Shown here: one piece after another, positions 43,876-51,876 of the stretch | How the letters are laid out: every line of letters begins with the position of its first letter | How positions within the stretch are numbered: position 1 is the stretch's first letter | From: Simkaniaceae bacterium | GTDB taxonomy: Bacteria; Chlamydiota; Chlamydiia; Chlamydiales; Simkaniaceae | Assembly: GCA_018399075.1 (NCBI GenBank) | Contig: CP073763.1 | Span: 1,777,842 to 1,841,841, forward strand | DNA: 64,000 nt | Reading direction: 5' to 3' | Translations under genes and position numbers: made by a program | The notes under the pieces: model-generated | What the model was told of the DNA's origin: nothing | Seen by the model: the letters and a program-made list of their open reading frames with translations, nothing else | Database searches by the model: none

Positions 43876-44405
43876 TAAACGTTCTCGTACTCTTCTTGTT
43901 CTACTGTAGACATTGAAGCAAGAGAATCCTCCTCGCTCCCTTCATCTAATAAGGCAAATGCCTCTTCAGTTAATTGGGCTAAATTTTCATTTTCCCCGCC
44001 TAGGAATGCTTCTAGATCGAGTTCATACTTCTCTTTTGGCCAAATCTCAATCTTATTGAGAACGCCTGCAATCACAATTTCACTTTGAATCTTAGCTGCT
44101 TTCTTAAGGACAGGGGGAAGAACAACACGTCCTAACTTATCACATGAGCAGTGGTGGAGAGTGGAAAAGAAGAGAGTAAAAAACTTTTGGTATTTTGCAA
44201 CATGTTGTTTGGCTTGGAATTTTTTAACAATCCGATCAATGTCACTTCTCTTATAGATCGCAAGGGATCCACCGAGACCTAAGGCAATGGTAAACTCTAA
44301 ATTTCCATTTTCCACTAAGCCATAACGCATCTGCTGCGGCAAAACAAAACGATTTTTGTCGTCGAGCTTCGAGTGTGTTGATCCATTAAAAAAGAAGTTG
44401 TTCAT
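43875..44405 (-). CDS. mraZ: division/cell-wall cluster regulator MraZ
   Basis: 176 residues from ATG 44405; a GTG 12 codons upstream would lengthen it but lacks a site. Two AbrB-like MraZ repeats are present: THSKLDDKNRFVLPQQMRYG and SCDKLGRVVLPPVLKKAA, each with the D-x-(K/L)-x-R-x-x-LP core. The acidic tail after 140 is longer than in E. coli MraZ (152). MraZ is a ring-shaped DNA-binding protein controlling the mra/dcw operon from repeats upstream of its own gene. It is first in this operon and shares one base with rsmH. Confidence 0.92.
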   Translation of the reverse strand: MNNFFFNGSTHSKLDDKNRFVLPQQMRYGLVENGNLEFTIALGLGGSLAIYKRSDIDRIVKKFQAKQHVAKYQKFFTLFFSTLHHCSCDKLGRVVLPPVLKKAAKIQSEIVIAGVLNKIEIWPKEKYELDLEAFLGGENENLAQLTEEAFALLDEGSEEDSLASMSTVEQEEYENV

Positions 44406-44432
44406 AACAATCAGTGCGTTATTTTTTCCACT

Positions 44433-44573
44433 TATTTCCACATCCTATCATTGGCTTTTAAAATGAGCAATCATTTTGTCGAAAAACGATGTGCACAACT
44501 GTTTAAACAATCTATAAGTTATTAATAATAAGAGAGAAATATAAAGTGGAAATCTGTGGAAAAGTTGTTCACA
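44433..44573. promoter_or_regulatory. cluster of DnaA-box-like 9-mers upstream of mraZ
   Basis: TTTTCCACA (minus strand, 44563-44555), TTGTTCACA (plus, 44565-44573), TTGTGCACA (minus, 44499-44491) and a TTATTTCCACA stretch (plus, 44433-44443) lie within 141 AT-rich bases. Only the first fits TTWTNCACA fully; the next two differ by one base. Chance in an AT-rich spacer is possible. Confidence 0.3.
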
Positions 44574-44640
44574 GACTTCGAACTTTTCCTTAATTCTTGG
44601 GGCAGGTATAACTAAGAAGAAATAACAAAACAAAAGTCAT

Positions 44641-45159
44641 ATGGCAGAAGCAAAAACAATTGATAACTTAGGTCTTGATACTTCGGTTAGATGGGCTCAA
44701 GATCAAAAGTTTCTAGATGAATCGCTCATCAAAGAGTCCCCTTTTATTTCTAGGCAAACAACCATTGATGTCTCCTCTCCTTCTTTTTCTAGTGAGTTTG
44801 ACACTCTATTTCAGATTAATAAACGTTTTGCCCCTTGGGCCCTCCTCCTTTCCCCACAAGGGTATAACCTGCAAAAGATGCGTCTTTTTACTTTTCAAAC
44901 CATTCCCTCTCTTGGATCGGATGAATTCCTCTCTTCTCAAATGCAAAAAATCAAAGATAAAATCGATGCATCAAAAGAGGCCCGTATAAAAAGGCGCGAA
45001 GCTGGACAAGGCTCAGAATATGCATGGGAAGATGAAAGGGAGGAAGAAGATGAACTTCGAGAGTCAAAAACATTAATTGCTCTTTTAGAATATCTACAAC
45101 TTATCGACTCCCTTATGATTGAAATCAATTCGCGTCGAAGCCAATATCAGAAAGGATAA
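44641..45159 (+). CDS. conserved hypothetical protein (CT273-like position)
   Basis: 172 residues, no signal peptide or membrane segment. The first 110 residues are mixed (TTIDVSSPSFSSEFDTLFQ, RFAPWALLLSPQG), followed by a highly charged helix with a run of acidic residues at about 123-140 and a final helix. I recognise no domain. The gene is followed after three bases by a TPR gene, and the pair takes the place of CT273-CT274 beside the dcw genes in C. trachomatis as I remember it, so the two probably act together. Divergent from mraZ. Confidence 0.7.
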   Translation: MAEAKTIDNLGLDTSVRWAQDQKFLDESLIKESPFISRQTTIDVSSPSFSSEFDTLFQINKRFAPWALLLSPQGYNLQKMRLFTFQTIPSLGSDEFLSSQMQKIKDKIDASKEARIKRREAGQGSEYAWEDEREEEDELRESKTLIALLEYLQLIDSLMIEINSRRSQYQKG

Positions 45160-45162
45160 AAG

Positions 45163-45558
45163 ATGTCCCAATCAAACTGGATAGAATTATTAGGCTGGAG
45201 TGAAGAACAGGTTGAAGACATCCGCTTTGCTGGCTACTCCTTTGTTAAACAAGGACACTATGAACATGCTCTGAAATTCTTTGAAGTCCTTGCTATTTTA
45301 CCTAATGAAAATGTCTATGATCTGCAAACCCTTGGAGGAATCTACCTTCAAATAGGAAATAACCTTTCAGCCTTAAACTTTCTCGAAAAGGCACTTGTTA
45401 TCGACCCTGCTCATGAACCTACTCTTTTAAACCGTACGAAAGCGCTCTTTCTTCTCGGTTATAAAAGACAAGCCCTTTCTCAAGCCTCAAAACTGGAGAG
45501 AAGTTCCGACTCTGTTATCGCAGACCAAGCGCGCGCTCTCACCTTAGCTTACAGTTAA
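45163..45558 (+). CDS. TPR protein, SycD/LcrH-like
   Basis: 131 residues that read as about three tetratricopeptide repeats: FAGYSFVKQGHYEHALKFFEVL, LQTLGGIYLQIGNNLSALNFLEKAL and TLLNRTKALFLLGYKRQALSQA. The size and three-repeat layout resemble class II type III secretion chaperones (SycD/LcrH), which bind translocator proteins in the cytosol; a general TPR adaptor is equally possible. Three bases separate it from the preceding gene, so they form one transcript. Its stop overlaps that of the converging glycosyltransferase gene by four bases. Confidence 0.75.
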   Translation: MSQSNWIELLGWSEEQVEDIRFAGYSFVKQGHYEHALKFFEVLAILPNENVYDLQTLGGIYLQIGNNLSALNFLEKALVIDPAHEPTLLNRTKALFLLGYKRQALSQASKLERSSDSVIADQARALTLAYS

Positions 45559-47249
45559 TCGCGCTTCAATGCTTGACGGCGACGCTCACGCTTAATCAAT
45601 GGAAGCTCCCCTTTTTCCACCTCTTCCATCTCACATGTCAGGGAAGGAAGATCGATTTTAAACCCTTCGATAAATTTATGCCCCCATTCTTTCCTTTGAG
45701 ATTGAGAAGGTTCATGAGTAATATTTAAAGGGAGTGTCTTTTTCTCTTCATAAAAGAGAGCAACACTTATTGGCGAAAGTTTCTTCTGCCAAAGCTTCTT
45801 AAAGGAATCAAGCCCCGAAACACCTTCTAATTGTTCAAAGAGACTTTTGCGACAGAGCCCGAGGATAAAAGGTTGTTCAGCTCCCTTTGCACCCAATTGA
45901 TAGGCATAGATCCCCTCATTAATGGGAATGGCCGTTGGAAGATTTGTTTGCTCCCCTTCTTCAATGGTAATGAAAAAGTGATCCGCATGAACCTTTTCCA
46001 TCGCTTCGATGGCATCATGAAACCTTACTTTCTCTTCAAAAACCATTTGATCGGTTCCAAACATGACAAACGGGGAAGCATGACGTCTATTTTCAAGAAC
46101 TTTGGTAATAAGCGTAGCATAGTCATTCCCTGGATAATCACATACATTGAGGAAATGAACAGTATGGAATTCATTTTGTAGATTCAGGTATGCCCTCTGA
46201 AACTCATGATCACTCCCCTTATATAGGACATAGATCTCATTGATATCTCGAGCCTTTGCAAAAAGGGACTCAAGAGAAGCATAGAGATGAAGAGGGCTAT
46301 CTTCTGAAAAGAGGACCACATCTGCTTTGTATCGATGGAGAGAGGGTGTATTTAATCCAAGGGGAAGATGAGATAGACTTGAGTAGGGATAAAGAGAGCG
46401 GAGGTGGGATTCAACTGCCGCCACTTTTTGAAGATGGAGCTTATGATCTACAGCTTCATTGCCTGTATTTTTTACATAACTCACCTCATCCATAAAAAGA
46501 ATATGCTCCGGACCCATTTCTAGAAGAGGGAGTTGAAGCGTTAACTGAATACATTCATCAATAAACTCCCCTTCATATAAAAAATCTTGCAATTTGATCT
46601 CTTGGAAAAATCCTGCGTAAAAAGAGACTAATGGAGAGAGGGTTTTCTTCTCTTTTTGACGAAATGTCTTTTGAAGAAAACTTTGATCTGAAAATAATTC
46701 CCCATCGACTACTTGATAGTCTGGATGAGAAATTGCACGAGAATAGGTCATCCATACATCGGGATTTGCATAAGCACAATTGAGGTGATCAAAGACATTC
46801 TCATGGGAGAGCCAATCTTTCCCATCAATAAGAGCAATGATCTCATGGGAATCACACTTTCCTATGAGTGGATAAAGGATTTCAAGGACGGGTTTTCTTT
46901 CGTCATAGCGGACAACTTCTATTTTTTTCCCGTCACTAAACTCTTTGACCTTTTCATAGGTTCCATCTGACGATCCATTATCAATATAAATAATCCTATG
47001 GTGGGGATAGGTTTGGCTAAGGAGTGAGTTTAAGTTTCTTTCAACATCAGAAAGGTTATTTTCCCCTAGGACAATCGCAACAATCATCTGATCTTCTAAA
47101 ATTGGATGGAGCTGTTTTAACTTTTTCTGAACTTGATTATCTCCCAATTCTTTTGGAAGGGTTGCTACCATTCCAAAGTGGTTTTTTATCCCAAAATAAG
47201 TCGATGCAAGAACAGCAATTAGAAACAAAAATACAAATGGCTTTTTCAT
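45555..47249 (-). CDS. signal-anchored glycosyltransferase (family 2) with a second transferase-like half
   Basis: 564 residues. The N-terminus (FVFLFLIAVLASTYFGI) is a signal anchor. Residues about 55-290 are a GT2 domain: MIVAIVLGENNL, SLLSQTYPHHRIIYIDNGSSDGT and the DxD-like ALIDGKDWL. Residues about 300-520 look like another GT-A-like half (DVVLFSEDSPLHLYASLESLFAKA, EIYVLYKGSDHEFQ, FVMFGTDQMVFEEKV). Such enzymes use cytosolic sugar nucleotides, so either the anchor leaves the enzyme in the cytosol or it is exported for an unusual use. Acceptor unknown. It lies alone between the TPR gene and dnaA, head to head with dnaA. Confidence 0.7.
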   Translation of the reverse strand: MKKPFVFLFLIAVLASTYFGIKNHFGMVATLPKELGDNQVQKKLKQLHPILEDQMIVAIVLGENNLSDVERNLNSLLSQTYPHHRIIYIDNGSSDGTYEKVKEFSDGKKIEVVRYDERKPVLEILYPLIGKCDSHEIIALIDGKDWLSHENVFDHLNCAYANPDVWMTYSRAISHPDYQVVDGELFSDQSFLQKTFRQKEKKTLSPLVSFYAGFFQEIKLQDFLYEGEFIDECIQLTLQLPLLEMGPEHILFMDEVSYVKNTGNEAVDHKLHLQKVAAVESHLRSLYPYSSLSHLPLGLNTPSLHRYKADVVLFSEDSPLHLYASLESLFAKARDINEIYVLYKGSDHEFQRAYLNLQNEFHTVHFLNVCDYPGNDYATLITKVLENRRHASPFVMFGTDQMVFEEKVRFHDAIEAMEKVHADHFFITIEEGEQTNLPTAIPINEGIYAYQLGAKGAEQPFILGLCRKSLFEQLEGVSGLDSFKKLWQKKLSPISVALFYEEKKTLPLNITHEPSQSQRKEWGHKFIEGFKIDLPSLTCEMEEVEKGELPLIKRERRRQALKRD

Positions 47250-47453
47250 AAATACCTCTCCAAATAATGGTAAAGTGTATAGCTTCTATGAACTTTTTTT
47301 TGCAATCTAATCAATCATTGTTAGTTAATTTAACGCTCTCTTTTTTGGGTATCAGGGTGTTAGCAAAAAAAGGTGGGAAGTGTGTGATTTTTTGTTGCTG
47401 AAAGAAGGACGATGGTGGTAGTGTTACGCCGAAAAAAAAAGCCACACTTTTCC

Positions 47454-47462
47454 TGTGGAAAA
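47454..47462 (-). promoter_or_regulatory. possible DnaA box before dnaA
   Basis: TTTTCCACA on the minus strand, 27 bases before the dnaA ATG, fits TTWTNCACA. DnaA often represses its own gene through such a box. Single site, so modest support. Confidence 0.35.
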
Positions 47463-47489
47463 AATTGTCGATAACTTTGGAAGAATTGC

Positions 47490-48824
47490 ATGTCTCTTGA
47501 AACAAAAGAAGATACTTGGTCAGACTTTTTATCATTTATGGAAAACCGGTGCTCTAGAGCAGAGTATGAAAACTGGATTGCCCCCATAGAATATGTCGGA
47601 AATTCTGATCCAATTACCCTTCAAGTTCCCAATGTTTTTGTTCAAGAATATCTCCTCGATAATTACAAAGAAGCACTCACAAGTTTCTTTCCTAAAGATA
47701 AAAAAGGTGAGCCTCTCATTTCTTTCTTAATTAAGGAAGGAGAAAAGAAAAAAGCACTTAAAAAACCCACTCCAAAACCGAAAAAAACCTCAGAGTTTGA
47801 CCAAAACCTTTCCTTTAATATCTCCTACACCTTTGACAACTTTATCGAAGGCCCCTCAAACCAGTTTATTAAATCCGCAGCATTAGGGGTTGCCTCACGT
47901 CCAGGTAAATCCTACAATCCCCTCTTTATTCATGGCGGCGTTGGTCTTGGAAAAACACATCTTCTTCATGGAATTGGTCAATACATCCAGAGCCATCATA
48001 AAAAACTCCGCCTCCAATGTATTACAACAGAAGCATTCATCAATGATTTAGTCTCTCATCTAAGAAATAAGTCGGTTGATAAGATGAAACGGTACTTCCG
48101 CGGCCTTGATATCCTCCTAGTTGATGATATTCAGTTTTTGCAAAACCGCCTGAACTTTGAAGAAGAGTTTTGCAATATGTTTGAAGCGCTGATCAATCAA
48201 AACAAACAAATTGTGATTACAAGTGATAAACCTCCTGGTCAATTGAAGCTGTCAGAACGGATGATTGCCCGGATGGAATGGGGCCTTGTCGCTCACATGG
48301 GAACACCCGACTTAGAAACGCGCGTGGCCATTCTCCAGTACAAATCCGAAGCTGTCGGTCTTCATCTTCCTAACCAACTTGCCTTTTATATTGCAGAGCA
48401 TATCTATAACAACGTCCGCCAACTTGAAGGAGCGATTAACCGTCTCAGCGCTTATTGCCGCTTGATGCATCTTGAACCTTCTCAAGATGTTGTCGACTCC
48501 ACTCTCAGCGAAATGTTCCAAGCTCCTGTCCGCTCTAAAATTTCTGTCGATCGAATTATTCATAGTGTTGCCTCGATGTTCAATGTTCGAGAAAGTGATC
48601 TGAGGGGTTCTTCGCGCGCTAAAGAGGTTGCTTATCCTCGACAAATTGCCATGTATCTCGCTAAAGAACTTCTCGGCGAGTCGCTTATGAAAATTGCATC
48701 TGCCTTCGGCGGCAAAACCCATTCGACTCTTCTTCATGCCTGGAAGAAAATTGCCCAGCAATTAGAGACCGATGATGTTCTCCGTCGTCAACTTCAAATG
48801 ACCCGCCAAAATATCGAAGCTTAA
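47490..48824 (+). CDS. dnaA: chromosomal replication initiator DnaA
   Basis: 444 residues. Domain I at 1-70 ([21 protein letters not shown]), a lysine-rich linker, AAA+ domain with Walker [18 protein letters not shown], Walker [11 protein letters not shown] and sensor II region ([13 protein letters not shown]), and domain IV with the signature [36 protein letters not shown]. It binds DnaA boxes and opens the origin. Chlamydiae carry two dnaA genes; the place next to the mra cluster and CT273-CT274 fits the second copy (CT275) from memory. Start ATG 47490 is weakly supported by a GGAAG seven bases upstream. Confidence 0.96.
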   Translation: MSLETKEDTWSDFLSFMENRCSRAEYENWIAPIEYVGNSDPITLQVPNVFVQEYLLDNYKEALTSFFPKDKKGEPLISFLIKEGEKKKALKKPTPKPKKTSEFDQNLSFNISYTFDNFIEGPSNQFIKSAALGVASRPGKSYNPLFIHGGVGLGKTHLLHGIGQYIQSHHKKLRLQCITTEAFINDLVSHLRNKSVDKMKRYFRGLDILLVDDIQFLQNRLNFEEEFCNMFEALINQNKQIVITSDKPPGQLKLSERMIARMEWGLVAHMGTPDLETRVAILQYKSEAVGLHLPNQLAFYIAEHIYNNVRQLEGAINRLSAYCRLMHLEPSQDVVDSTLSEMFQAPVRSKISVDRIIHSVASMFNVRESDLRGSSRAKEVAYPRQIAMYLAKELLGESLMKIASAFGGKTHSTLLHAWKKIAQQLETDDVLRRQLQMTRQNIEA

Positions 48825-50065
48825 GCTTGGGGCTCAAAAGTTTCTCTTTCAGAGACACTATTTAAATGTGAAAATATTTCCCTTGGTGGATATGGGACAC
48901 GAATACCATGAAGCTTAAAGGCTTTCCATGCCTCAAAAATAATATCGCTTTGAATGCCACTTGTTCCATTTTCAGGATCCCGGACCCATATTCTAAGTTT
49001 TAGCTCTACAGCATTATCAACCATCGATCTAAACCGCACATAGGGGGCAGGCTCTTTCATGACACGATTTGTTTCTTGAGCAATTTCTACAAGGAGCTTT
49101 TGAACAAGCTCCAAATCAGAATCAAATGAGACTGTAAATTCAATTTCCATTCGGATAAAAGGATCACTAAAAGACCAATTTTCTAGCTTATGTGAAATAA
49201 TTTCCTGATTGGGAATTAAATGTTCTTTTCCCTCTCGGGTGCGTACTGAGACATAACGGGCGTGGAGCTTATTCACAATCCCATAAATTTTCCCATCATT
49301 TAAGCTAATCACATCCCCTGGCTTAATCGAGCGATCCATTAAAATAATGAACCCACTGAAAAAGTTAGAGAGAATATTTTGCAATCCAAAGGCAATTCCC
49401 ACACCAATCGCCCCTGCAAAAATAGAAAAGGCTGAAAGATCCACTCCTAAAAGGGTGAGCCCGATATAAAGAGAGAAAGCAATCAAAAGGGTTTTCATTG
49501 CTTTAGAAAAGAGGAGGGATAACGAGGGTTGAAGATGGGTTTGTTTTTTTAGCCTCTTTTCGAAATACTTCGTAACAATAAGAGCTCCCCAAATCAAAAC
49601 GGCTGTTGTAGAGAAAGCTTTAACAAGCCCTAATAGAGTAAAGGTTGTCGCTCCTAGTTTAAATGTTATTTTTTGGAGAGAGAGAACAATAGGGTGAAGG
49701 AGTCCTAAAAAATAAAAGATAAAAGCCGTCCACCCCAAAAGGTGGGTAAAGATATAGGCCCCTATTGACTTCGAGAAAATTCTCACAAGACGGGCATTTA
49801 ATAAAACGCCAATAATAAAAAGAGACATTTGAACAATGGAAACATCGACTTGAAATGTAAAGGTTAAGATCGGAAGAAAAAGGATTTCAATAATAAAAAT
49901 CCCAATAAAAAATCCAAATGTTGGATCGGTCAAAACCCTATTGAGTTTCTTAAACCTGATTGAGACTTTTTTCTTTAGAAAAAGGGCAAAAAAGCCCCCA
50001 CCAATTAAAGCAAAAAAAAGACTTCCAAATTCTAAAAAAAGTCCTTGATGATCACTCCAGTCCAT
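48821..50065 (-). CDS. MscS-family mechanosensitive channel
   Basis: 414 residues. Four or five transmembrane helices in the first 200 residues, then the pore helix and MscS core: [44 protein letters not shown], then the beta domain [26 protein letters not shown] and the C-terminal alpha/beta vestibule. It opens on membrane tension to release solutes during osmotic downshock. The stop overlaps the dnaA stop by four bases in converging orientation. Confidence 0.93.
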   Translation of the reverse strand: MDWSDHQGLFLEFGSLFFALIGGGFFALFLKKKVSIRFKKLNRVLTDPTFGFFIGIFIIEILFLPILTFTFQVDVSIVQMSLFIIGVLLNARLVRIFSKSIGAYIFTHLLGWTAFIFYFLGLLHPIVLSLQKITFKLGATTFTLLGLVKAFSTTAVLIWGALIVTKYFEKRLKKQTHLQPSLSLLFSKAMKTLLIAFSLYIGLTLLGVDLSAFSIFAGAIGVGIAFGLQNILSNFFSGFIILMDRSIKPGDVISLNDGKIYGIVNKLHARYVSVRTREGKEHLIPNQEIISHKLENWSFSDPFIRMEIEFTVSFDSDLELVQKLLVEIAQETNRVMKEPAPYVRFRSMVDNAVELKLRIWVRDPENGTSGIQSDIIFEAWKAFKLHGIRVPYPPREIFSHLNSVSERETFEPQA

Positions 50066-50239
50066 AGCATCCTCATATTTGTAGAATTAATATAACCCAA
50101 GGCACATAAAATTTCCCTTAAAATCTATAAAAACCCTAATAAACAGGAGTAAAAAATATTTTTTTAATCTTTGTATAAGCAAGGAAGGAATATCTCTCTT
50201 TTACGGGATAAAACAAATTAAATTTATCGTTGTTTTTAT

Positions 50240-50263
50240 AAGAGGTTTAGACTAGCCTCTTAA
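50240..50263. repeat. inverted repeat in the leader of the GNAT-like gene
   Basis: TAAGAGG (50240-50246), ten bases, CCTCTTA (50257-50263), about 30 bases before the ATG at 50292. It could be an operator or a leader hairpin. Confidence 0.35.
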
Positions 50264-50291
50264 CAATTTCTTAAACTCTAATGGAGGTTTT

Positions 50292-51281
50292 ATGGAAGCT
50301 TTATCTAGCTATGATGGTCAAATCAATATCACTTTTCAACAGTCCCCCTCAAAGGATGCTCTCTACTTCAGAATTGAACTAGCCAATACAGTTTGGACCC
50401 CATTTACTGGGCAACGCCAAGGCATTCAAGAGCAAGGGACTCTCGATAAATGGCTTTGGGATCCGATCACTCCTCTCTATAATCCTCTTGTGACCCTCAC
50501 CAATACAATTTGTTCTTATCTCTTTGGTAAGCGCCCTTTATCTTACCATATCGATCAAGCTTCAGCGTTTAGAGCACTGGATGCCATTGATCAGGCTTAC
50601 AAGCAGTATTTTCCTATCCATCAGGTTGCCGAACTGCAAGGTCTTGAAAGGATCTACCGCACCCCTGAAGGGATGAGCAATTATATGGATAGCCGTCTCC
50701 GCTCTAGGGCCGCTGTTCTTGGAACCCTTTTAAGAGATGCTGCGCGCCCTGTTGCAACAGCCCTTACTCCAGAGGTTCGAGCTCATCTTCCCTATTACTC
50801 TTTCCCCACAACAACGACCCCTTGGACCGGCATGGTGGGCCACACCAAAGAAACGGGTGAATTTATGGGTCGCGTTGCCAATGGCGGTGGAAGAAAAGTA
50901 GGGTACTCTGAATCAGGAATGATTTATGCTCCTGAGCAAAGAAGAAAAGGCCTGGGAAAAGAAGCGACTTTCGCTCTTATTGTCCATGCTTGGCTTTTTA
51001 AAAATCTCCAGTTTCCTGTAGGAAAAGCTCCTGTCACATATTTTACAGCAACGGTTTCTCCCGATAATCGAATCACAAGTGGTTTAGCCGCTAAATTTAG
51101 GGCTGAAGTTTTAGAAAGTGAATTAAATCCCTATGACAAAAGCTCCCAGCGCCACCTGTATGGAATTCCAGCAGATCGAATCGATGAGCTCCTTGGGCGT
51201 CTGATCCCTAATCCTGAAGAGCAAATTACTATCAATGATCAAGCGCCGGCAGACTTTTTTGCTGCGCAACAGAGAGAATAA
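50292..51281 (+). CDS. GNAT-like acetyltransferase domain protein
   Basis: 329 residues, start supported by GGAGG four bases before the ATG. The first 180 residues have no recognised domain. From about 185 to 300 the sequence follows the GNAT pattern: a FMGRVANGGG strand, KVGYSESGMIY, the acetyl-CoA pyrophosphate loop PEQRRKGLGKEA (Q-x-x-x-G-x-G), an ALIVHAWL helix and a late TATVSPDNRITSGLAAKF segment like the NxxS helix of RimJ-type enzymes. The probable activity is acetyl transfer from acetyl-CoA; the substrate is unknown. No signal peptide. Divergent from mscS. Confidence 0.65.
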   Translation: MEALSSYDGQINITFQQSPSKDALYFRIELANTVWTPFTGQRQGIQEQGTLDKWLWDPITPLYNPLVTLTNTICSYLFGKRPLSYHIDQASAFRALDAIDQAYKQYFPIHQVAELQGLERIYRTPEGMSNYMDSRLRSRAAVLGTLLRDAARPVATALTPEVRAHLPYYSFPTTTTPWTGMVGHTKETGEFMGRVANGGGRKVGYSESGMIYAPEQRRKGLGKEATFALIVHAWLFKNLQFPVGKAPVTYFTATVSPDNRITSGLAAKFRAEVLESELNPYDKSSQRHLYGIPADRIDELLGRLIPNPEEQITINDQAPADFFAAQQRE

Positions 51282-51304
51282 CTCCCCTTCAGGGTTATTT
51301 TCTA
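51277..51304. terminator. weak intrinsic terminator
   Basis: AATAAC-T-CC pairs with GGGTTATT (51292-51299) with one bulged base, followed by TTCT. It lies between the converging GNAT-like and ComF-like genes and covers both stops. Confidence 0.35.
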
Positions 51305-51876
51305 TGATCGATAAGGGCAAAGGTGAAGGTTTTTTCTGGGAAAAATTCTGCAAGCCTTTGCTTCCCTTTAATCAATTCTTCCGTTTTCCATAAGCTATCT
51401 GTCAAAAGAAGGGTCTCTTTGTCTTGGATTTTTGGGCCTGGAAGGGACAGAGTGCACTCAAGAAGGGCTGAGAGTTCTTTTGCAAGGATATATACTGGTT
51501 CGCTTTTAGGGAAGGGGCTATCAACTAGAGGTACTATGACATCAGGAAGAGGCCATGAAGATTTTGAAAGAGCAATCACTATTAATGATGCTAGAATTTT
51601 TCCACGCTTTGTTTTGAGAAATTCTTGATGAAGATCCTTGATGGGACCGCACGGTTCAAAAAGAGAACGATGGGGATGAAGAGGGGGGCAATCCTTACAT
51701 TTTTTTGGTCTCCAGCAGCGCGGGCACCGCTCCTTGCGATCGATCCACTCGATTTGCTCAAAGCAGGAAGGACAAAGGAGATGATGCCCTTTTTTGACTG
51801 GACTATCACAATGAAGACAATAAGCCGGATAGAAGAAATGGATGATGTTATCGGAGACCGTACTTAGGATTTTCAA
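51295..51876 (-). CDS. ComF-like protein with altered phosphoribosyltransferase site
   Basis: 193 residues. The N-terminus has the double zinc-binding pattern of ComFC/GntX proteins: CLHCDSPVKKGHHLLCPSC, then CPRCWRPKKCKDC. The C-terminal part follows the type I phosphoribosyltransferase fold with PDVIVPLVDSPFPKSEPVYILAKEL, but the PRPP-binding motif, normally LVDDVxTTGxT, reads LLLTDSLWKTEEL, so both acidic residues and the TTG turn are altered. The full protein is usually 210-240 residues. ComF takes part in natural transformation; loss of the site may leave a structural or decaying role. Starts within the end of the AsmA-like gene (29-base overlap). Confidence 0.75.
   Translation of the reverse strand: MKILSTVSDNIIHFFYPAYCLHCDSPVKKGHHLLCPSCFEQIEWIDRKERCPRCWRPKKCKDCPPLHPHRSLFEPCGPIKDLHQEFLKTKRGKILASLIVIALSKSSWPLPDVIVPLVDSPFPKSEPVYILAKELSALLECTLSLPGPKIQDKETLLLTDSLWKTEELIKGKQRLAEFFPEKTFTFALIDHRK

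Noticed and set aside
48312-48761. 149-residue minus-strand ORF opposite dnaA
   Set aside because: Antisense to DnaA domain IV; no start signal.
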